19,095 nt of DNA from Candidatus Heimdallarchaeota archaeon LC_2 (GTDB lineage: Archaea > Asgardarchaeota > Heimdallarchaeia > Heimdallarchaeales > Kariarchaeaceae): contig MDVR01000176.1 in NCBI GenBank assembly GCA_001940725.1, positions 1 through 19,095 of the forward strand. Reading direction: 5' to 3'. Both the position numbers and the translations under genes were made by a program. The first letter of the stretch is position 1; every line of letters begins with the position of its first letter. Positions 7,506 through 15,615 of this stretch are shown here, one piece after another. The notes beneath the pieces were generated by a model that did not search any database, was not told where the DNA came from, and worked only from the letters and a program-made list of their open reading frames with translations.

Positions 7506-9350
7506 ATGAATGTGGATATATTAATACTTATTTTTTGGTGCTTTCTTTTTCTCGTGATAAAAAATTACCAGAACGACAAAATACATAGGCATCAGAGGCC
7601 TATATTTGCGTTTGTATTAACTAATGTGTTGATTTCAATTTTGGAATCAATCTCTACTGACAACTTTCTTGATCCAGGGGTAAAATTTATTTTCATTTTT
7701 CTTCTTACTGTTGCAATATCACTTGCTGATACAAGAACTAAAACTCCTGTGGGTATCGATCCATTGACTATCGATTTTATCATTGATGACCATGCATACT
7801 TATTTCAAATGGGGTTCTATGAGATTGCAAACAAAAAACATCATTCACTTGTAAAATTGCCGATACTAAAGTTACGCCCTGAGGGTGATATTGATTACCA
7901 TCGTTATACCATTAGACTTAGAAACGATTTAATCGATTTATTGGAAAATATTCGAACTGAATTCCCCAAATTACATGTTGGGATCGTAGAAATACCTTAC
8001 AAGGACTCTAGATATGCAAAATTCTATATTTATATCTATAAAATTATCGAAGTGGAACTAGATCTGCAATCTGAAGCGGATTACGATTTGTATTTAAATT
8101 TCAGAAAAAAAGCATTCGCTAGATATTTTAGTGATATCGAATCTTTTGAACTAAAAAATGAACATTATGAAAGAATTCAGATTGGTAGATTCAACGAAAA
8201 ACAGATAAGAGAGCTCTTTAAGTTACATAAAAATACAAAAACTTTGACGTTAAATGCAGGGGAAATTGAAAATTTATTCTTCTCATTGACAATTGGTAAA
8301 TTTCAAAAAAAGAGAACGATAACTCCTTTTGAACTAGGTATATATGAATTTGAGATATATGAAGAGATTATTGCAAAAGCTCATAGGTTACCAGATTTAT
8401 TCAAAATTCAAGGTAAATATTGTATTGGAAAGGATCCCAGACACAATAATATATGGATTGATGAACCTCAGGATTTATTTGTGTCTGGATCAATTTATGA
8501 TTTGAATAAAGTCTGTAAATTCCCTTTTATCAAAAAACGAATCTATGTTGTTGATTCTAATGAAAAAATGGAGTTGATCCAAGATGAAGATTCAAAATAT
8601 CTGCTTATAAATGATGAAACACATTTTGTACCTATTCTAAATTATTGGTTGGCAGATATCGAAATAATGATTTCAACCTTAAGAATGTGGGCAACAGTAT
8701 TGCAGAAAAAAATTAGGCATAATCAAATTAATACTTTGATCAATAAGATAACTGATTTCTATATCAAATACAAAATACTTCCTGAAACTTCAGAGAATGT
8801 CGGATCTACAAACCTAAATTTAATCAATTTCTTGGATTCAGATTTTTATCAGGATTTTGACGAGGATTTATGGTATGAGGTAAAGACGATATACGGGGAG
8901 ATATTTTCATCTAAAATATTCAATAACCCATCTCTAAGTAGTCCTAAACAACCAATGGTCCTGAATAACATGACAAACAACTCATATACACTGAATATTA
9001 CTGGGATGAGCGAATGTGAGAAACGAGCTATTGTACTATTTCTATTAGTACTTACTGATCAAAGACGATCCATTGATCATCCTTGGATCATAATCAGTTT
9101 GGATGTGAATATTAATGAGACAATTGAAAAAATAAACAAAGATTTAAACTTATACAAAACAATAGTACATGTTCCCCATCTGTCATCGGTGTATAATTGG
9201 ATTGATAATAGTGAATTAAAAATACTTAACAAAGATACAACTTCCAGTGAGATTCTTAAACGCTATGGCTTAGAAAATTTAAAAGGAAGAGATGATTTAT
9301 TGATTTGCTCTGAGAATAGCTATAACACAATTTTTCGTTTGAACATATAA
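7506..9350 (+). CDS. Three-TM HerA/VirD4-like protein with degenerate Walker A
   Basis: The frame is open further upstream, but ATG 7506, 7 nt after the preceding stop, gives a sensible N-terminus; an earlier start would overlap the 88-residue gene. The product is 614 residues with hydrophobic segments at about 3-20, 33-48 and 60-75, then a large soluble part. Its layout resembles membrane-anchored HerA/VirD4-type DNA-translocating ATPases. A segment with LTLNAGEIENLFFSL resembles the family's pre-ATPase region. Next come LP and IGKD, then DLFVSGSIYDLNK at 323-335 where HxxxxGxTGxGKS is expected. A strand IYVVDS follows, and late in the protein ITGMSECEKRAIVLFLLVL (from 498) resembles the HerA LSGLSxEEQ helix. 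The glycine-lysine-serine/threonine core of Walker A is gone, so ATP hydrolysis is doubtful. The family assignment is by eye and moderate. Confidence 0.7.
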   Translation: MNVDILILIFWCFLFLVIKNYQNDKIHRHQRPIFAFVLTNVLISILESISTDNFLDPGVKFIFIFLLTVAISLADTRTKTPVGIDPLTIDFIIDDHAYLFQMGFYEIANKKHHSLVKLPILKLRPEGDIDYHRYTIRLRNDLIDLLENIRTEFPKLHVGIVEIPYKDSRYAKFYIYIYKIIEVELDLQSEADYDLYLNFRKKAFARYFSDIESFELKNEHYERIQIGRFNEKQIRELFKLHKNTKTLTLNAGEIENLFFSLTIGKFQKKRTITPFELGIYEFEIYEEIIAKAHRLPDLFKIQGKYCIGKDPRHNNIWIDEPQDLFVSGSIYDLNKVCKFPFIKKRIYVVDSNEKMELIQDEDSKYLLINDETHFVPILNYWLADIEIMISTLRMWATVLQKKIRHNQINTLINKITDFYIKYKILPETSENVGSTNLNLINFLDSDFYQDFDEDLWYEVKTIYGEIFSSKIFNNPSLSSPKQPMVLNNMTNNSYTLNITGMSECEKRAIVLFLLVLTDQRRSIDHPWIIISLDVNINETIEKINKDLNLYKTIVHVPHLSSVYNWIDNSELKILNKDTTSSEILKRYGLENLKGRDDLLICSENSYNTIFRLNI

Positions 9351-9429
9351 TTTTCTATTCAAAAACATCTTGTACAAGTATAATTAATAATCTGATAACA
9401 CTTCTTTTCATTCAGATATTCAAAATCAT

Positions 9430-9475
9430 GGAAAAATAGGCGGGGGATAGTAGCCAGCTATCCCTATATGTTAGA
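9430..9475. repeat. 46-bp inverted hairpin repeat, left copy
   Basis: This sequence matches the reverse complement of 13731-13776 at 42 of 46 positions without gaps. It contains the hairpin GGGATAG-TAGCCAG-CTATCCC. It lies 134 nt beyond the stop codon of the 650-residue minus-strand gene. Read in that gene's direction, the hairpin is followed by CGCC and TATTTTTCC, so it could terminate transcription. The alternative is a transposon-like end. The rest of 9351-9609 holds nothing else I can identify. Confidence 0.75.
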
Positions 9476-9609
9476 TTATAGAATTGATAGTCATGATTTA
9501 TGGGTAATAGGATGAACATTTTCTACTTTCGCAATTTCCGGACCGACCATAATAATATTTCATTAATCAATAAGGGGTCATTATTTAATCAATATTATTA
9601 ATAATTACA

Positions 9610-11562
9610 TTATGTGTTAGAATCTTTCTCTTCTTCACAAACTTTTGTTGTTACCTCGAGATGCGGTAATTCGTTTTCTAAAGTAGGTTTTTTGTCAACA
9701 AGTTCGAATCTGATCTCTCTATCCTCAACATGGTTTTCTGATTTTTCTGGTGATGACATTAGAATGTTTTTTTCAATTTGTATTCTTTGTTCTCTCAATT
9801 CTTGACTTGTACTTGTTGCAAATACTTTTATGATCTTTTCACCAGGTAATTCTAAATAATTAGTGTTAACTCTTTCATTATTCTCATATTCATTATCACT
9901 AGTTTGTGGCCTGAATCCAAGATGCAAGGTTGGGAAATCATCTAATAATTCTGTAAATGAATGATTCGGTATGCGAAATATAAAATTAAAAAGTAAATAT
10001 TTACTTTGAAATTCTTTGAAAATATACCATATATTTTCATTCATTAAATGTTTAATAAACCCTTTATCATTTATGATTAATGTGATTGATTCTTGATTAT
10101 TGATTTCATGAAAATCTTTAGATGTTTCATCTCCTTTTCGGGTTTCCTTAACTTTTCTATTAATATATAGATCCATTAAAAATCCGAAAATAAGTATAAT
10201 TAGGTGTTTTGGAGGTAGATTTATAGTTGAAACAAATATTCTACTAAATAATTTCTGGGTATTTACTGATTCGTTTGTTGATTTGATGAGATTATTATCA
10301 AAGAAATTAGGGTATTTTAACCTCTTGAAACAACGGTAAAGATTATCAACTATACTTTTATCTGAAAAATAAACCTCTTCTCGTAAGTATTCTTGTAGGA
10401 GTGTGACAAGACTCGAGAAACCAGACATCTCTTGCATCACTTTGGGATTATGTTCTTTTATTTCATCAATGAATATCAAAAAATCATCTGCGAGAGTTGG
10501 GATATCTAATAGGTTAGATATTAATTTCAAATACAATAACCAAAAAGAATCCTCTTGATTATTTATCATTCTCAATAAATCAATTCCATATTGCTCTAAA
10601 TCTAATGATCGAAATCCTATAGGCTTTTCACCACCTATTTCGAGATACATTTGATTTTTAATATCTCTATTTTTTGGAAAAACATGCAAGCTCAACCAAT
10701 TTTGAAACACACCTTTGGGTGCTTTAACTATCAAACTATGATTGGGTTTCAAGTATAATTCAGATATTGAATCTAGATTATTATTATCAAATACTGAACA
10801 GATATAATTTAATGATTTAAGATGCGATGAAAGCTTTTTATTGAAAAAATATTTAGTATCAAACAATGAGTCTTGATTGGAGTTATATGACATCATATGA
10901 TTAATTATTTCTTGAGTTAATTCGATTAATTGTGGGTGATTCCGTACACCCTGATATGTTAAAACAATTTGTCCAGCTTTATCAATATGGACTAAATTAT
11001 CAATAGCAATCAGATTTTCATAAGTATCAAGTATAGAGAACTCAGACTTTCTTGAATTTACTAAGTAATCAATGGGATCCGCAATTTTGCAAAGGGTTCC
11101 GTATTCTATTGCAATAATTAAAAATCTTCCTTTAGGTTTTTCTTTGCATAATTGGATTACAGCGTTATTATCAAGTAAGATCGAGATGGAGTTATTTAGC
11201 CATTTTGTATTTCTTTGTCTCTCCCATATATCTTTATTAGCAGGTGATTCGTATATCTCGCTGGATATACCTTCAAAAACCAAATATTTATTCCTGATAT
11301 TATTCATATACCTTGTAAAATCTTCAATATCAATCAATTCTTCTTCAAGTTTCTCGTTATACTTTTCATATATTGATTTTAATTTTTTCTTGAGCAACGA
11401 CCGTAATAAAGTAATTTGATAACTTGGAGGTCCTGAAATAACAGCTATTCGAATTGACTGACCATAAGTGAATTGGTTTACTGTATCTTGAAGAAGACAT
11501 TTGATACCCCAATTATGATGTATATACTTTACAACTTGATAATTCCCGACATGACGATTCAT
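9610..11562 (-). CDS. Hypothetical 650-residue protein with P-loop-like motif
   Basis: The ATG at 11562 has a TATA box 25-32 nt upstream, and the stop is TAA at 9610. Near the N-terminus, IRIAVISGPPSYQITLLRSLL (SGPPSYQITLL at 43-53) looks like the strand, loop and helix of an NTPase P-loop of the GPPGxGKTxLL type. However, the second glycine and the lysine are replaced, so nucleotide binding is doubtful. A hydrophobic strand ending in acid, RFLIIAIEYG (145-154), could be a relict Walker B. The middle is alpha-helical. IFVSTINLPPKHLIILIFGFLMDLYI (around 470) is hydrophobic but is probably buried rather than membrane-spanning. The last 100 residues are acidic and low in complexity, probably disordered. 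It is divergent from the helicase gene (122 bp apart), and both share a 46-bp downstream repeat. The family is unknown. Confidence 0.8.
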   Translation of the reverse strand: MNRHVGNYQVVKYIHHNWGIKCLLQDTVNQFTYGQSIRIAVISGPPSYQITLLRSLLKKKLKSIYEKYNEKLEEELIDIEDFTRYMNNIRNKYLVFEGISSEIYESPANKDIWERQRNTKWLNNSISILLDNNAVIQLCKEKPKGRFLIIAIEYGTLCKIADPIDYLVNSRKSEFSILDTYENLIAIDNLVHIDKAGQIVLTYQGVRNHPQLIELTQEIINHMMSYNSNQDSLFDTKYFFNKKLSSHLKSLNYICSVFDNNNLDSISELYLKPNHSLIVKAPKGVFQNWLSLHVFPKNRDIKNQMYLEIGGEKPIGFRSLDLEQYGIDLLRMINNQEDSFWLLYLKLISNLLDIPTLADDFLIFIDEIKEHNPKVMQEMSGFSSLVTLLQEYLREEVYFSDKSIVDNLYRCFKRLKYPNFFDNNLIKSTNESVNTQKLFSRIFVSTINLPPKHLIILIFGFLMDLYINRKVKETRKGDETSKDFHEINNQESITLIINDKGFIKHLMNENIWYIFKEFQSKYLLFNFIFRIPNHSFTELLDDFPTLHLGFRPQTSDNEYENNERVNTNYLELPGEKIIKVFATSTSQELREQRIQIEKNILMSSPEKSENHVEDREIRFELVDKKPTLENELPHLEVTTKVCEEEKDSNT

Positions 11563-11586
11563 CTATTCATATTAGGGTATCAATCA

Positions 11587-11594
11587 TTTATAAG
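11587..11594 (-). promoter_or_regulatory. TATA box of the 650-residue gene
   Basis: CTTATAAA on the minus strand lies 25-32 nt before the ATG at 11562, predicting a leaderless transcript. Confidence 0.55.
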
Positions 11595-11651
11595 TAACCA
11601 AAGAGAAAAGCTTGGTTTTGGTTTGCTAGTGTTGTCAAGTGTTTATTGTTG

Positions 11652-11670
11652 TTAGTTAAATAAGATTCAA
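11652..11670 (+). promoter_or_regulatory. Helicase promoter with shared 19-bp motif
   Basis: TTAGTTAAATAAGATTCAA matches 7197-7215 at 18 of 19 positions. The TATA-like TTAAATAA (11656-11663) stands 22-29 nt before the ATG at 11685. Confidence 0.6.
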
Positions 11671-11684
11671 TAAGTATTATCTTC

Positions 11685-13499
11685 ATGCAATTGAAAACAG
11701 CGATGAATGCTGTTAAGGAAATATTCCCTTATGATCAGGTGAGAGATGAACAAGCTGAAATAATAGAGAAAATAATCAAATTAAATTTTCACAAGAACGG
11801 ATCTAATGCCATGATTTATCAATCTCCAACAGGTACTGGTAAAACAATAGCAGCTCTTGCATCTTTGATGGTAATTAAAAAGAAAAAAGAGAAAATTATT
11901 ATTTTAACGAAAACCATTGCTCAGATTGAACCGATTTTGCGCGAATGGAAGATAATATGTTCAAAAATGGGTTTAGATTCGATCTCAAACTATCCAATAT
12001 TACCAGTTCTAGGTAAAAACCGGATTTGCAAAAATCATCATACAGACACCAACAGGATAAATACACAATGTATGAATTCCAAAATATCAAACAAAAAAGC
12101 AAAATCGTTATTGTATGATCTTAACATACATCTACTAACTCATAAGCAAGGTTTATCGTCCTACATTCAATTCATGGAAGATCTAAATTGTTGTTCATAC
12201 ATTTTAATGCAACGTATGATGTCTCAAGCGAAAATAATAGTAACAACTTACGCTTATATTGAAAACTATCTATTTCCAAGTTTTCTGAGTAAGTTAAGAG
12301 TGCCGCTGAAACATTTACTAGTTTTGTTTGATGAAGCACATAACTTGATGTATGACAAAAAAATAGAAATCTATCTGGATGATGTGATATATTGTAGAGA
12401 CATTATAGGGGAAACGAATCTTTTGAAGTTTCTAAATTTCGAATTAAATGATAGTTTACCTAAAATGCAAAAAATTAAATTCAAGATGAGTTTATTTCGT
12501 CAAACAAAAGATATTTTACACGAAATGAGATCAAATAATGATTTGATAAATTTGAAGGCAAATTTAGCTGATTCTCAATTACAAGCGTTGAATCGTTTGA
12601 TTGCATTTGTTGATTCAATTGGGAAAGGGTCACTTTACAAGTTCAAAGATAAAATAATGTTCCTAGATGTCCTTCCTAGTGAAAAATTACACAAATTTCA
12701 TCAATCGAAAATTCAAATTTATCAATCCGCTACCATTACACCACTAAATGCATTCCAATCCCTATATGGATTGAAACCAGGAACAGTCCTGCTAGATCTT
12801 AAGGAGAAGCGGTTTGACAGATTGAAATTTAACCCACAACAATTCAGAGCGTACTATAAATTCTCATCTTCTAAAAAAGCGAAAAGAAATGAAGTAATAT
12901 TTGGAAAAATGGCTAATATGATATTGAATATTTTTGAAAAATCACCACGACATATCTTAGTTCTCTGCCCATCTTATGAATACAGTAATGGAATACGAAC
13001 TGCTATTGAGCAATATGCTGAGGGAATTATTATTGAAGAGACTGCAAAATCAAGATCTGAAGAAATTAACCTTCAAATAATGCAAGAAATAGTAAAAAAA
13101 ATTATTCTAGGAAATCAGAATGGGAAAATCATGGAAGGAAATGAATGGGTAAAAAATAAAAAATCAATCATTTCAACGGTTGTGTTAGCTGGGTTACTCT
13201 ACCCTATACCACAAACAGATCAAATAATTGTCAATAAAATAAGAAATAAAATTATTCGAAATAAAAAAATCGTTGAGATGTTTAATTTTCAAATACCAAT
13301 CACTATTAGGACTCAACAAGCATTTGGGAGGTGTATTCGTTCTGAGAAGGACAAAGGTGCATTAATTGTTCTGGATTCTAGAGCAGATAAGTTTCTACAA
13401 CAAAATATGTACTTAAGGAGATATAAAAAATTATCAAATTTGGAATCTGATCTTGAAACATTTTTCCAGAACTACGATATACTTGAAACCATAATCTAA
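11685..13499 (+). CDS. XPD/Rad3-family superfamily 2 DNA helicase
   Basis: This 604-residue protein has the helicase motifs in order. Motif I is SPTGTGKT (47-54). Motif II is DEAH (216-219). Motif III-like SATIT is at 348-352. Motif VI, QQAFGRCIR, is at 544-552 and is followed by DKGALIVLDSR. This matches XPD/DinG/FANCJ-type 5'-to-3' helicases, which use ATP to unwind DNA. The iron-sulfur region between motifs Ia and II is atypical. C115 and C129 keep the C-x13-C spacing of archaeal XPD, but the expected third cysteine is Ser132, and an adjacent pair C169-C170 stands where one ligand is expected. The cluster could use both of those residues, be altered or be lost. It shares its promoter motif with the 88/614-residue operon and its downstream hairpin with the 650-residue gene. 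An accessory helicase is more likely than the housekeeping XPD. Confidence 0.88.
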   Translation: MQLKTAMNAVKEIFPYDQVRDEQAEIIEKIIKLNFHKNGSNAMIYQSPTGTGKTIAALASLMVIKKKKEKIIILTKTIAQIEPILREWKIICSKMGLDSISNYPILPVLGKNRICKNHHTDTNRINTQCMNSKISNKKAKSLLYDLNIHLLTHKQGLSSYIQFMEDLNCCSYILMQRMMSQAKIIVTTYAYIENYLFPSFLSKLRVPLKHLLVLFDEAHNLMYDKKIEIYLDDVIYCRDIIGETNLLKFLNFELNDSLPKMQKIKFKMSLFRQTKDILHEMRSNNDLINLKANLADSQLQALNRLIAFVDSIGKGSLYKFKDKIMFLDVLPSEKLHKFHQSKIQIYQSATITPLNAFQSLYGLKPGTVLLDLKEKRFDRLKFNPQQFRAYYKFSSSKKAKRNEVIFGKMANMILNIFEKSPRHILVLCPSYEYSNGIRTAIEQYAEGIIIEETAKSRSEEINLQIMQEIVKKIILGNQNGKIMEGNEWVKNKKSIISTVVLAGLLYPIPQTDQIIVNKIRNKIIRNKKIVEMFNFQIPITIRTQQAFGRCIRSEKDKGALIVLDSRADKFLQQNMYLRRYKKLSNLESDLETFFQNYDILETII

Positions 13500-13579
13500 A
13501 TTCTATAAATTTACAAATCACTTAATTTTTCAACTATGAAGCGATCAATTAGCACTGGCACAAGAAACAGTCTGAGCCC

Positions 13580-13693
13580 TTTCCGTACCGACAAAATAAT
13601 TATTTTTCAAAAACCATATCTGGAGATATAATTTCATTTCTAGTAAAACTATCCTCCTATTTTTTTGCTCCCATGGTTAAATAAAAATCAATA
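13580..13693 (+). repeat. 115-bp direct repeat, copy A
   Basis: It is nearly identical to 13928-14042 (four substitutions and one T of length difference), starting with TTTCCGTACCGAC and ending with AAAAATCAATA. The copies are 348 bp apart. Copy B directly precedes the TnpB gene, so copy A may be the left end of a lost or second TnpB element. Confidence 0.85.
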
Positions 13694-13730
13694 CATAATA
13701 ATAATAGGATTGATTTTTTTGTGAGATCGG

Positions 13731-13776
13731 TCTAACATGTGGGGATAGCTGGTTACTATCCCCCGCTTATTTTTCC
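13731..13776. repeat. 46-bp inverted hairpin repeat, right copy
   Basis: Partner of 9430-9475. The stem GGGGATAG/CTATCCCC (8 bp) encloses the 7-nt loop CTGGTTA and is followed by CGCTTATTTTTCC. It lies 231 nt beyond the helicase stop, between direct-repeat copies A and B. It has the same orientation relative to the helicase as the left copy has to the 650-residue gene. Confidence 0.75.
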
Positions 13777-13927
13777 TAAGTTTAGCTGTTTAGTTTAACA
13801 TTTTGTTAGGTTAAAATCGCTTTTTTCAATTTATAAGTTTGATTTATCTATTCATAAAACTAACGATTAATTTGAAGAAGAGTTTCAGGATACTGCCTAT
13901 ACTTACCATATTTATAGTTGTGAATGA

Positions 13928-14042
13928 TTTCCGTACCGACAAAATAATTATTTTTTAAAAACCATATCTAGAGATATAATTTCAGTTCTAGGAAAACTAT
14001 CCTCCTATTTTTTTTGCTCCCATGGTTAAATAAAAATCAATA
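13928..14042 (+). repeat. 115-bp direct repeat, copy B (likely TnpB element left end)
   Basis: Second copy of 13580-13693. It ends 91 bp before the most likely TnpB start codon, the place expected for the left end and promoter of an IS605/IS1341-type element. Confidence 0.8.
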
Positions 14043-14133
14043 TACTATATCTATACCAAAAATGCTGAATTGTTCGTTCACTGATTGTTATCACACTGAG
14101 TGCTCCTACAATTCAAATCAAGGTGAAAAAAAT

Positions 14134-15437
14134 ATGTTAAACCAAAAGACATCACAAAAAAAACAGGTTCCAAAACAATCTTTTGTTTTACGAACTGAAT
14201 CAATTCTACTTCCAAAAGGAGAGACAAAACATCTGACTTCCAAATGTAATATTTCCCGGATTGTTTACAATTCTGCAAATCATCATTTCAGACCTATTTA
14301 TCAGGAAACTGGTAAAGGTCCTAACAGAAGTTCAGTATGGAATTGGCTCAAAAATCATCATGATTTTCCTTTGTGGAAAGACGCAATCGGAACAAAAACT
14401 TGTCAACAAATTGTTAACTTATTAGTTCATAATTATTCGAGCTATTTCAAAGCCCTAAAGGCTTGGAAAGTTGACTCTAGCAAGTTTCTTTCAAAACCAA
14501 AATCACCCGGATTCATTAACAAGACAATTTGTGCTAAACGGTTATTTATTTTACCAATAGCCGCACAGAGTCTTCGTGTAAATCATGAATTAGGTATTCT
14601 AAAATTACCCAAACGATTTGATTTAACAGTACGTTTTAATCAATCCAAGGGAAAAGAAGTTAGAAATGGAAGAATAATTCCAATTGCAGACAATCGATTT
14701 GTTTTCCAAATCTCGTACCGAGACAAAGCTGTTCCAATTTCAGTCAAAAATTCTCGAATTGCATCAATTGATTTAGGAGTTAATAATTTGGTGACTTTGT
14801 CAACCAATTTCGGGTCTCAACCGTTTAAAATCAACGGAGGACCTGTAAAATCCATAAATCAATATTTTAATAAAGAAAAGGCTCGATTAGATCGAATCTA
14901 TGCAATAACCAATGCCAAGGGTTCTTCCAAACGGGATAAACTAATTGAAAAACGTAATCGAAAACTTTCTGATTTTTTCCATAAATCCAGCAGATCAATT
15001 ATTAATTATTGTATTTCTCAAAAAATTGATACAATAGTAATAGGTTTGAATGATTTTTGGAAACAAAATGTAAAAATGAGAAAGAAGGATAAGCAAAATT
15101 TTGTTTACCTTCCATTTAGAAAGTTGATAGATCAAATCATGTACAAAGCTGCAGACAGTGGGATACAAGTTATCGTCAATGAAGAGAACTATACAAGTAA
15201 GTGTAGCTTTCTTGATAACGAATTTCCACAAAAATATAGTAGCTATCTTGGCAAAAGAGTTAAACGAGGTAAGTTTCGAGCAAATGATGGTACATATTAA
15301 CACACTCTATTGCTTGTTTGAGTATAAACATCAATGCGGATGTCAATGCTGCTTTGAATATTGGACGGAAAGTCTTTCCAAATCAATTTTCAAACATCAG
15401 CGTCATACGTCATCCTATTGTTCGAAATATAGTTTGA
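14134..15437 (+). pseudogene. tnpB: TnpB RNA-guided nuclease (IS605/IS1341 type), disrupted
   Basis: The conserved TnpB N-terminus begins around KQSFVLRTESILLPKG. ATG 14134, with GGTGA 9-13 nt upstream, is preferred over the longer TTG frame from 14014, which would read through the left-end repeat. The RuvC-I aspartate is D213 (SIDLGVNNLVTL) and the RuvC-II glutamate is E351 (EENYTSK). The zinc-finger region is the cysteine-poor type (TSKCSFLDNE...RVKRGKF). After DGT the frame hits TAA at 15298-15300. The missing end, INADVNAALNIGRKVFPN with the RuvC-III aspartate, continues in another frame from 15330 to TGA 15437. Removing the 35 nt 15295-15329 would restore the family sequence. As it stands the protein lacks the third catalytic residue. 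TnpB uses an RNA from its 3' end to guide DNA cleavage; no TnpA is present here. Confidence 0.88.
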
Positions 15438-15541
15438 TTCTATTTATTTCAGTATAGATAATTTATCTGGAATATTATTTGATTTGACCAAAAACCGATC
15501 GTTTCGAAGTAATCTCGGAATATGTAACTCCACTTGGAATT

Positions 15542-15591
15542 ATGTAGGACGGGATAGAGGATGCGGGCTACATCCATTGAGTTCCGACTCA
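15542..15591 (+). ncRNA. Candidate omega-RNA scaffold / right end of TnpB element
   Basis: About 100 nt after the tnpB remnant lies a G-rich, structured stretch. ATGTAG (15542-15547) can pair with CTACAT (15568-15573). As an alternative, GGATG (15559-15563) pairs with CATCC (15571-15575). A second hairpin TGAGT-TCCG-ACTCA follows at 15578-15591. TnpB guide RNAs are made from exactly this place, the element's right end, with the guide just beyond it. The RNA's presence and exact 3' boundary are inferred. The stretch 15438-15541 has only a short AGATAA/TTATCT palindrome (15456-15468). Confidence 0.45.
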
Positions 15592-15593
15592 TC

Positions 15594-15615
15594 AATAGTT
15601 AGATTTCTAACTATT
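15594..15615 (-). terminator. Palindrome at the end of the csl4 operon
   Basis: AATAGTTAGA and TCTAACTATT form a perfect 10-bp inverted repeat around TT. It spans the TAG stop codon (15607-15609) of the minus-strand gene and may end the operon's transcript, or separate it from the convergent TnpB element. Confidence 0.4.

Larger units (their letters stand above)
13500..13927. other. 428-bp non-coding region rich in repeats
   Basis: There is no plausible gene. It contains direct-repeat copy A (13580-13693) and the right 46-bp hairpin repeat (13731-13776). The remainder, 13777-13927, is AT-rich sequence with no recognisable signal. Confidence 0.6.

Noticed and set aside
9424..13782. Target-site duplication around the 46-bp inverted repeats
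   Set aside because: The sequences just outside the two copies (TCAAAATCAT and TAAGTTTAGC) share no direct repeat, so transposition of the enclosed unit is not shown.
15285..15333. The 35-nt TnpB insert as an archaeal bulge-helix-bulge intron
   Set aside because: TGATG (15285-15289) can pair with CATCA (15329-15333), but the inner helix is only three A/T pairs and the bulges are 5 and 2 nt rather than 3 and 3. The fit is poor.
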